Positions 55,856-63,700 of a stretch of 64,000 nucleotides of DNA are shown here, in pieces (the stretch's first letter is position 1; each line of letters starts with the position of its first letter). A model generated the notes under the pieces. The model saw only the letters and a list, made by a program, of their open reading frames with translations. It searched no databases and was not told the DNA's origin. The position numbers and the translations under genes were made by a program. This DNA comes from an uncultured Alphaproteobacteria bacterium (GTDB lineage Bacteria > Pseudomonadota > Alphaproteobacteria > Rhizobiales > Ancalomicrobiaceae): assembly GCA_937919435.1 (NCBI GenBank), contig CALFRR010000082.1, positions 1 through 64,000 on the forward strand, in the 5' to 3' direction.

Positions 55856-57079
55856 TCACTGCAGCAGCTTCAGCAGGTTCTGGGTCATCTCGTTGGCCGA
55901 CGACGCGGCGGCGACCGCCGCCTGGACCTTGACCTCGGCCGAAGCGAGCTTGGCTTCCTCCGAAGCGACGTCGACGTCGGTGATCGCCGAGTTGGCGGCC
56001 TCCAGGTTCTCGATCGAGGTGGCGATCGAATCGGAGGTGAACTCGAAACGCGATTCCTGGGCGCCGATCTCGGCCCGCGCCTTCGACACCAGATCGATCG
56101 CCGCGTCGAGCTTGTCGAGCACCGCGTTGGCGCCGTCCTGAGTGGAGACGTCGAGCGAATCGCCGGCGTTGCGGCCAGTGCTGGAGGAGACGGAGAAGCC
56201 GATGTCGGAAAGACTGAAGTCGGTGTTGGTGGTCTTGTCCTCGTCGACCGACATCGAGATCGACGACGACGCACCGGTCTTCGTACCCTCGTAGGAGAGA
56301 GAGAGCACGCCGGTGGTGTCGTCGTAGGTGGCGACGACGTTGGACGAGCCGCCGCTCGCCAGCGCAGCTTCGAAGGCGGCGCCGATCTCGTCGGCGGACA
56401 GGGTGCCGTCGTCGTCGGTGTCGGCGGTCGAGTCGAGCGTGACCGTCGCATCGGCATCGCCCTTGATCGTCAGGGTGACGTCGCCGTCGGACAGATCGAT
56501 CTTGCTGAGGGTCGCCGTCAGGTCGGCGGCGGTCTCGTCTTCGGTGGCGACCAGACCGAGATCGGTGGTGGTCAGGCTGTCGATCGATACGTTGATGGTG
56601 TCGGCGGAGGACGAGCCGACGACCACGCTGGTTCCGCCGGAGGCGCTGTCGAAGGCCGAGGAGCCGTCGAGCAGGCTCTCGCCGTTGTAGCGGGTACCGG
56701 TGGCGATGGTGTCGATTTCGTCGACGAGTTCCTGGAACTCGGCGTTGATGTAGGTGCGGTCGTCGTCGGTGACGGTACCCGAAGCCGCCTCGGTGGCGAG
56801 CGACTTCATGCGCTCCAGGATGTCGGAGATGTTGGAGGCGCCGCCGTCGGCGGTCTGCAGCACCGACACGCCGTGCGACGCGTTGGTCGCCGCCTGGGTC
56901 AGCGTGGTGACGTCGGAGGAGATGCGGGTGGAGATGGCGAGGCCGGCGGCGTCGTCGGACGCCTGGGTGATGCGCGACCCGGAGGCGAGCTTGGACAGTG
57001 ATTCCGACTGTTCGGAAGCATTGATATTGAGGTAACGGACGGCCGAGTTCGCAGCGGTGTTGGTCGAGATCACGGGCAT
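55856..57079 (-). CDS. fliC: Flagellin
   Basis: A 407-residue flagellin. The N-terminus ISTNTAANSAVRYLNINASEQSESLSKLASGSRITQASDDAAGLAISTRISSDVTTLTQAATNASHGVSVLQTADG and the C-terminus SRFEFTSDSIATSIENLEAANSAITDVDVASEEAKLASAEVKVQAAVAAASSANEMTQNLLKLL are the conserved D0/D1 domains; the variable centre (about 140-300) is Asp/Ser/Thr-rich. AGGAG precedes the ATG. The 141-nt upstream region contains a hairpin and a CtrA-like box. Confidence 0.96.
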   Translation of the reverse strand: MPVISTNTAANSAVRYLNINASEQSESLSKLASGSRITQASDDAAGLAISTRISSDVTTLTQAATNASHGVSVLQTADGGASNISDILERMKSLATEAASGTVTDDDRTYINAEFQELVDEIDTIATGTRYNGESLLDGSSAFDSASGGTSVVVGSSSADTINVSIDSLTTTDLGLVATEDETAADLTATLSKIDLSDGDVTLTIKGDADATVTLDSTADTDDDGTLSADEIGAAFEAALASGGSSNVVATYDDTTGVLSLSYEGTKTGASSSISMSVDEDKTTNTDFSLSDIGFSVSSSTGRNAGDSLDVSTQDGANAVLDKLDAAIDLVSKARAEIGAQESRFEFTSDSIATSIENLEAANSAITDVDVASEEAKLASAEVKVQAAVAAASSANEMTQNLLKLLQ

Positions 57080-57133
57080 GGGCGCAACTCCTCGAATGGG
57101 ACGGCTCGGCGATCGTCGGAGATCCTTCGAGCC

Positions 57134-57154
57134 GACGCGGGTGCATCCCGCGTC
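57134..57154 (-). promoter_or_regulatory. Hairpin in the fliC 5' leader
   Basis: A perfect 8-bp stem, GACGCGGG (57134-57141) and CCCGCGTC (57147-57154), with a TGCAT loop lies 55 nt before the fliC ATG. It could affect mRNA stability or translation; this is inferred from position only. Confidence 0.45.
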
Positions 57155-57188
57155 TGGGCCTGTAACGTCCGGATGCGCTCCAACCCGG

Positions 57189-57236
57189 CGAAAAAACCTG
57201 AGGCGAGCGCGATTTTTTCGTTAATTTTCCTTGAAC
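57189..57236 (-). promoter_or_regulatory. A/T inverted repeat and CtrA-like box between sigma gene and fliC
   Basis: CGAAAAAA (57189-57196) and TTTTTTCG (57213-57220) form a perfect 8-bp inverted repeat with a 16-nt spacer right after the sigma gene stop, a plausible terminator. Adjoining it, the minus strand reads TTCA-N7-TTAAC (57220-57236), one mismatch from the CtrA consensus TTAA-N7-TTAAC. CtrA control of fliC is inference. Confidence 0.4.
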
Positions 57237-57790
57237 GACTGCCGGATGTCTTCCTGATGGCCTTCGAGAAGACGGCGCAATTGCTGGCGCCCACGCTTCA
57301 GGAGGGACTCCACCGCCGAGATGGTCGTCGACATCACCTCGGCGATTTCGGCGTTCGACATGTTCTCGTGATAGGAGAGGATCAGGGCGATGCGCTGCTG
57401 ATCGGGGATCCGGGTGAGTGCCCGTTCGAGCATGCACACGACGCCGGCCCGATGCAGTTCGCTCAGCGCGTCCTCCCGGCCGTCGGGCACTTCGGGCGCT
57501 TCTTCGATGTCGCTCATCCGCGGCATCCGGCGCAGATCGATGCAGCGGTTGGTGACGACCCGGTAGAGCCAGGTGGAGAATCTGGCGCGTCCACCCTCCC
57601 AATCGCGACGATGGGTCCAGACCTTCAGCATGCAGTCCTGGACGACGTCGTCGGCGTCGGCGGCGTTCTGCAGGATCCTGAGTGCGAGTGCGTAGGCACG
57701 GTCGATGTGGCGTTCGACGAGCGAGCGGAAGGCCCCCTGGTCGTCATCGGCGATGCGCCGCAGCAGCTCGTCGTCGTCGCACGCCACCAT
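57221..57790 (-). CDS. ECF-type RNA polymerase sigma factor
   Basis: A 189-residue sigma-70 family ECF factor. Region 2 is AFRSLVERHIDRAYALALRILQNAADADDVVQDCMLKVWTHRRDW, with RARFSTWLYRVVTNRCIDLRR (2.3/2.4); region 4 is ALILSYHENMSNAEIAEVMSTTISAVESLLKRGRQQLRRLL. The ATG at 57790 is chosen because it directly precedes DDELLRRIADDDQGAF; the frame stays open to a GTG at 57955, so a longer form cannot be excluded. It lies upstream of fliC on the same strand. Its likely anti-sigma and sensor genes are 4 kb downstream. Confidence 0.9.
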   Translation of the reverse strand: MVACDDDELLRRIADDDQGAFRSLVERHIDRAYALALRILQNAADADDVVQDCMLKVWTHRRDWEGGRARFSTWLYRVVTNRCIDLRRMPRMSDIEEAPEVPDGREDALSELHRAGVVCMLERALTRIPDQQRIALILSYHENMSNAEIAEVMSTTISAVESLLKRGRQQLRRLLEGHQEDIRQSFKEN

Positions 57791-58514
57791 GGTGCCTCGA
57801 ATGGACTCGGAATCCGCGTCGGCGATGCGGACGGGTCCGAACGCCACCCTCCGCACCGACGCACATGAGCCTGCAGCCTGAGCCATCGCCCGCATCCTCG
57901 ACGTAATCGAAAGGCGCCAGGTGGCGCACTCTTCGTCTTCGTCATTGGAACGCACGAGCGAGCAAAACCTGGCGCAGAAAAGTCAATTTTTTACAAAATT
58001 CAGTAACGGCAAAATATTCCTCCAGAATAGGAAAAAGCTACCCACTCGGCAATGTTTGCCTACCCGGGAGAACGAGCCTCGTACTCCGACCACGTGAAGC
58101 GAAGCCCATCTTCGGATCTCGACCGGCCGAAACGGCGTCGATTCCGACCGGCCGCGGGCGCAGTCTTCCGCGATCCGGAGGCGGTGGACCCGCCGCCGCG
58201 GCCGCAAACCGAGCCGCGACGGGCACCCGCCCCCGAACGGGGCACATCGGAGCGACGGGGTCGTCCCTCGACGTCGGCGGCGGAGGGCGATGGACCTCGC
58301 CGGGGGTGTCCGACCCGAGTACGGTGCCGGGATCTGTCCGGTCGCCGGAGCCGCGGCAGTTCACCACAGGGGCGCGTCGAGGATTTCCGGAGGCGGTTCG
58401 CGAAGGAGTTCGGCGAGGGGGGCGTGACTTTCGGCATTCCACGGGAGAGGGGCCGTCGGACGACTTGCGCGCCGCGTCACCATCTTCTATGAAGGCCGCG
58501 CCCATGTGGCACCC
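57791..58514. other. Gene-free region between ECF sigma gene and tRNA-Ser
   Basis: About 720 bp with no convincing gene. The stretch at 57980-58040 is AT-rich (ATTTTTTACAAAATTCAG, GCAAAATATTCC, GGAAAAAGC) and probably holds the promoter of the sigma gene. The rest to 58500 is GC-rich, with open frames on both strands that lack motifs. This is the last stretch with the host composition before the island. Confidence 0.5.
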
Positions 58515-58604
58515 GGTGAGATGGCCGAGTGGTTTAAGGCGCACGCCTGGAACGCGTGTATACGTGAAAGCGTATCGAGGGTTCGAATCCCTCTCTCACC
58601 GCCA
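58515..58604 (+). tRNA. tRNA-Ser(GGA)
   Basis: A 90-nt class II tRNA with encoded CCA. Acceptor GGTGAGA (58515-58521) pairs with TCTCACC (58594-58600). The anticodon stem CACGC/GCGTG encloses loop CTGGAAC with anticodon GGA at 58549-58551, reading UCC/UCU serine codons. A long variable arm (TATACGTGAAAGCGTAT region) and T-arm GGTTCGAATCC are present. Its 3' end is the probable attachment site for the adjacent integrase. Confidence 0.96.
58583..58604 (+). other. Probable attB/attL at tRNA-Ser 3' end
   Basis: Tyrosine integrases commonly recombine within the T-arm and 3' end of a tRNA gene, leaving it intact. An integrase gene begins 68 nt downstream and base composition falls at this point. 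No second copy of this 3' end was seen in the remaining window, so the other junction lies beyond 64 kb. Confidence 0.55.
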
Positions 58605-58672
58605 TACTTTACTCTTTGAAATCGTTAGTGGTTTTTTAGCGTCGTCGTGATCTCATACACGACGGCATACAC

Positions 58673-60565
58673 ATGGCACGGGCTTCCTACCTGTGGAATC
58701 GTGGATCCTCCATCTGGTTTCAGATGGCCGTTCCGTCGGATCTCGAATCCCTCCTCGGACGAACGCCCATTCGCCTTCGTCTGCCGACACGTCGTATCGA
58801 TGACGCGGGCCATATCGCACGGATCCTCGTCGGCACCGTCGAACGGTGGAGGTCCGAGATGCGATTCAAAGGGTTTGCCGCACTTTCTATCGAGGCGGGT
58901 CAATTCGCGAATGGTCGAAAGCGGCTTCTCGACGCCCTCGTGAAGGAAATTGATGAGATCTACGCAACAATTTCGGATTGGGATCGCGTCTCTAAGAAGC
59001 AAACTCGTCGTACCAATCATGAAACGCGAGATTCAATATATGAGAGAAATCAGGTTTTGGATTCTGTCATTCAGAACTTGAGGCAGAAAGCGATTGATAT
59101 ATCGAAAGAATACGCGGAGTTTTTCGAAAAAACGATCGATCGGAATTACCGGTATTCCGAAGCAATCGATTACAAGATAGCTGAGCTTGAGATCATCAAA
59201 GAGAATTTTGATGCTGCTTTGCAAAATAAATCAAATATCGCAAAGACTTTGACTGAAACACAAGGGTCGCTTCGCGCCCTTCAGGATGTGGTCGTTGCAG
59301 GCTCCGAACTGCGAAATCAGCTGGAAACGCATTCGATCGAGACGTTGAGACATGCGACCATTGCCCTCCATGAGAACCGCAAACTTCGCGAATCGAACGA
59401 AGCTCTGACCGAACGACTTTCATATAAAGGACCACTGCTGTCCGAGGCGAAGGAGAGTTTCCTCGAAAATCGCCGAACGCGTGGGGTCGCCGGGCGTGAG
59501 GTCGCGCAGCTAAAGAAGAAGATTGACGACTTCATCATGCTGATCGGCGACAAAGCCGTCGGCGCGTACTCTCCTAGCGATCTACAGCGCTTTGCGCGCA
59601 AATTGACGTTTTTGCCGGAACGTCACACGATCATGCCGAAGTGGAGAGACCGCACGATAGCTGATATCATCGCCGAAAATGAAATAAAGCTCGATCCGAA
59701 AGCGACTTATCTTTGCGATAAGACAATTCTTGTCACATATGTTGGAAAGGTGAAAACCGCCATCAGATGGCTATGTGCAGAAAATGAAGTGGAATATTGC
59801 TTCCGTGATGCACCAAAGATCGTGGTGGCAGCGAACGGCGAAGGGGTCATCCGCTACGGCTTGCCCTATGAGACGGTAAACCGCCTCCTGTCTCAGGCCG
59901 CCCGATCCCGTGAAAGCGCAGACATTTGGATGCCGGTGGTCGCACTCCTGACGGGGGCGAGGATTGGAGAACTCGTATTTCTGCAAAAGCGGGACATCCG
60001 CCAAGTAAATGGCGTCTGGGTTGCCGACCTCACCCGCCAAATTGAAGTTGGCGACGAACGAAGCCGCCGTCGCTTGAAGACAGCCCAAAGCCGTCGGCTG
60101 ATGGTGTTACATAAGAAGCTAATCGAACTTGGCTTCGTGGAATGGGCAATGCGCCGAAGCAATCCTTCCCCGTGGGTCTTCGAAATTTTCCACTCGGCTG
60201 CATCTCCGAAGAATGCCGCATCCAAGAGGTACCAGCGATTATTCAATGCGTGGGGCCTGAGTAAGGAGCATGAAGAGGTTTTTCACTCACTACGCCACAC
60301 GTTCAAGGATTGGATGCGAGCCAAGAAGGTTGAAGAGCGCACTATAGCACTTCAGACGGGGCATTCTCTGGATGGCGTAGCACTCCAATATGGAACAAAA
60401 ATTCTTAGAACTGACGAGCAAATTCAAATATCCGAAACCGATTTGGTTCAAGAATGGGACTTTTCTTGCTATCAAGACATTCTCAACAAGACAATTACGC
60501 TAAGCGAGCACTCAAAGCGCGCAAGCAAATTTGACGCCGTCGCGCGAACAGTATCCCACCGGTGA
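58673..60565 (+). CDS. Tyrosine-type site-specific integrase (DUF6538 N-terminus)
   Basis: A 630-residue recombinase. The N-terminus MARASYLWNRGSSIWFQMAVPSDLESLLGRTPIRLRLPTRR is a DUF6538 domain, common in phage and island integrases. About 100-260 is a long charged helical, coiled-coil-like region. The catalytic domain has R430 in LLTGARIGELVF, H538-x-x-R541 in FHSLRHTFKDWM, H564 in LQTGHS and nucleophile Y573 in ALQYGTKIL, all intact. It is larger than typical integrases (about 400). Codon use and lower G+C differ from the host genes. Position beside tRNA-Ser marks the start of an integrative element. Confidence 0.9.
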   Translation: MARASYLWNRGSSIWFQMAVPSDLESLLGRTPIRLRLPTRRIDDAGHIARILVGTVERWRSEMRFKGFAALSIEAGQFANGRKRLLDALVKEIDEIYATISDWDRVSKKQTRRTNHETRDSIYERNQVLDSVIQNLRQKAIDISKEYAEFFEKTIDRNYRYSEAIDYKIAELEIIKENFDAALQNKSNIAKTLTETQGSLRALQDVVVAGSELRNQLETHSIETLRHATIALHENRKLRESNEALTERLSYKGPLLSEAKESFLENRRTRGVAGREVAQLKKKIDDFIMLIGDKAVGAYSPSDLQRFARKLTFLPERHTIMPKWRDRTIADIIAENEIKLDPKATYLCDKTILVTYVGKVKTAIRWLCAENEVEYCFRDAPKIVVAANGEGVIRYGLPYETVNRLLSQAARSRESADIWMPVVALLTGARIGELVFLQKRDIRQVNGVWVADLTRQIEVGDERSRRRLKTAQSRRLMVLHKKLIELGFVEWAMRRSNPSPWVFEIFHSAASPKNAASKRYQRLFNAWGLSKEHEEVFHSLRHTFKDWMRAKKVEERTIALQTGHSLDGVALQYGTKILRTDEQIQISETDLVQEWDFSCYQDILNKTITLSEHSKRASKFDAVARTVSHR

Positions 60566-60727
60566 CGGCCGCCTTGTCCGATATCGTCGTTCCGACCAGT
60601 CTTGCCGCAGGCTGATCCAGCACTGATGCCGGCAGCCCTGATGGAGGCTGGTCCGTGGATCCGGATGAAGAGTACGTCCGCCGGCGGCGTTGCAGCGTCG
60701 ATGAGAAGTGGGCTTACATATATGTAA

Positions 60728-63700
60728 TCATCCGCCTTCTACCATTGCAATCTCTTTGGCCGAAAGGCTATATATTGCATATGCAAGGCTATTCAGTCGT
60801 TGTTCCACCTTTTCGATTTCACCCAAAACAGTCCGGCACTCTAGATCAATTTCGGCAATTTGCTCTGCAACGGCCGCAGTGGTTGGTTTCCGGATGCAGC
60901 GTAGAGCCTCTGCAAATTTAGCCACATCAAGTCCTTCCGCCACTGTGATTGAGCGCAGATATTGGCGCCAATGCAGCAACACAGTCTGGGCTTCAGCCTT
61001 CGACACAAAGACACCGTCGAGCACGAGGATGCCATCGTCGTGAAGGGACAGCTCGCCACCCTCAAGCTTCACTTCGAGAACCGCACCCGGACGAAGTTTG
61101 TCCTTTAGGGCCGAAGCCGCGCCACCGATTTGGACTAAGCGTTTTTCCTTTGCCCAGACCGTCTTTTGACGCCCCGTGAGTGCCGATGGTGCTTTTGACT
61201 TCCAACTATCCAGTGTTTGAACAGAAGGCCAAAGCCATTCTATGGGCTTCTCCTCAACCTCACATGTATAGAAGCGGCGTTCTAATGCACATTCGACGTC
61301 TCGAAGCTGCGTATGCAGCTCCGTTAGCTGTTCGGCGAAGGTTGATATCTTGTTTTTTTGCTCTTCTGTCGCCTTTGGAATCGGTAATGGTGCTATAAAT
61401 TGTTTGTTTGCTTCGAAATAGCCGCCTTCTTTTGGTTTTGCTATCCGCCGGAATACCCAATTGGCTACTGCCGAGTTGAGGATGCCAAGCAAATACCAGA
61501 ATTCATTCTTATTTTTTGGTATAATTCCATTTACGCGAACATTATTTAGGTAAAAGGTGCCATTGTAGTCGGGGCATACGGACAGTACCTTGACCGTTTG
61601 CGCGACTATTAATTTCCGCTCTTCCTGCTTATCAATATTTTGATTCCGACCAAACCGCCACCAAGTGCTGTCATTAAAGCCGCTATTCTCGCGTGCTCGA
61701 AGCGTCTGCTCGTAGCGCTTGAGGTGCTTCCAAGCCTTTGGGAACTTTGAACCAAGTTCGACCTCCGAAAACAGGACCATATCACCGGATTTGTAGTGAT
61801 AAGGAAACAATATAAAAGTCGTTGTCGCCGGTACTTCGTACCGCTTAGCCTCCTGCCCAGAGACGAGTGGATGCATGATTGCATCCTCTAGCGCAATTAT
61901 TTCCGTCGGAGGCTTTACCTTTTTGTTGGCCTCCTTCGGAGGCTGGTGTTCATAGCGGCCCTTGCCGAGCCGCTCGAAATGATAGATAGGGTCCTTGCTT
62001 GTGATAAGACCTTGAAAAATATGGCGTGACACCGCGTAATCATCAAGTCGGAGGCATTTTTTCTTCAGTCGCTCGATCAATGCTCGCTCAGAACGCGAAA
62101 CAAAGATCCACGTATCATCCTTCGAAAGTTCTTTATAAGTGACATACCAGTCCTTATCGTCCCATTCATGAACGCGTGTAATTTCGCCCGTTGGGGCGAG
62201 CGCAAACCGAATACGATCATTCTTGCTCTTGCTGTAAAATTGCAGTGCGGTGTAGATGATGGCTTCATCAAACACCTGAAACGAGCCGAAGTCGATCCAC
62301 CGATCAAGGTGACCACCCTTGTGAAGCAGGGTGCGTAAGCCTTCGCCATACTCGTTGTATCGCCACAGGCTGGGCGCGATATATCCCAACCGGCCCTGCA
62401 CATTTAGCAGTTCCAAACCCCGCTCGATAAACGGCAAATAGAGGTCGAAGCTGCCGGTTTGGCAGCTTGCGTAACGCGGAGCGCCACCCTTGCCGGTGGC
62501 ATTGCGCAGAAAGTCGGCGGTGTCTGGGTACACCGTTTTGAAATTCTGAAGCTTCACATACGGCGGATTGCCAATGATGCAGTCAAAGCCGGGGCCGCCT
62601 GACCGCTTTGGGTCGAAAACAACGGCGAATTGCTTCTCATAATCAAAGGCGTTGATGGTTTCTTTCTTGATGTCTGTTGAGGTGAGGAGGTCTTTCCTGA
62701 AGTCATACACCTCGCTACCGACCAAGGAGTTGCCCTCAACAATATTGGTGTCGAGGTTCGAAAGCGGTTGGTCCGATTTCGCGGTGTGAAGCCATAAGGC
62801 GAGGCGCGCGATTTCAACTGAAGCGGGGTTGATGTCTACGCCGAAGATATTTTTCGAAAGGATGTGGCGGATTTCATCATCAGCCTTGAATTCAAACAAC
62901 CCCTCGCGCTTGCCGCCGGTCACAAGCGCCAGCTCGCGCTGCACCCGCCGCCTCTCGCGCAAGAGAAACTCCAAGGTGTGAATCAGGAACGCACCTGATC
63001 CGCAGGCGGGGTCGAGCACGGTGAAGACATCCAAACGGTCGCGAAAGGCGCCCACTGCTTCGACGTGCTTTTTGAACGCCTCACTTCGTTTTGACGGCTC
63101 CCGGGCGAGCTGCTTCGCAATGGCGTCCTCGTCACCCTCAAAATCAAAACTCCATCCGAGTTCGTCTCGGATTTCATCGAGTCGGGGGCTGAGGGTCTCC
63201 GCTACCACGCGCTCAACCACCCATTCAGGGGTGTAAAAAACGCCATCCCGCTTTCTTTTCGAGATGATGGTGAGGGACTCTTTGTTGTCCTTTTCGGCTT
63301 CAAGCGCTTCCAGCTCTGTGATTGACTGTTCGAAGATGCGGCCCAGAGTGTAGAGCGTGATAGCTTGGCCCGCTTTTCCCGCCGTGCCGAAGTTGTAGGT
63401 TCCGGCAAAGTACAGCAATGTCAGAGGGTGCGCTTTGAGGCTTTCGTCGTTTTCGCCCTGAAGCGCTGTGCAAAAGGCTTCGTTTGGAATTGTGAGGTCG
63501 TTTAATTCTGTGTCGGTCGCGAATAGACCACCGTTGAAGCGATTGATTGGACGCGATCGAAACTTTTTTCCTTTGTCCATAGCGTCGAAAAGCTCTTTCA
63601 GCTTGTTCCACGCATCCTGCTCCTCAGGCTCGAATGTCGAACTTTTGCTCAGCTCACTCAGATAATCACTGAGAGCATTTGGCGGAAAGCTCAGCTGTTC

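Noticed and set aside
58052..58492. Overlapping frames on both strands upstream of tRNA-Ser
   Set aside because: Arg/Pro-rich translations without motifs on either strand; typical of GC-rich non-coding DNA.
58743..58753. TCGAATCCCTC repeated from the tRNA-Ser T-arm (58583-58593) as a direct-repeat attachment site
   Set aside because: Only 11 bp, lies inside the integrase coding sequence and too close to the tRNA to bound an element.
60566..60727. Small gene or toxin-antitoxin between integrase and restriction enzyme
   Set aside because: Only about 160 bp, and the short frames running through it extend into the restriction gene and show no recognisable motif.
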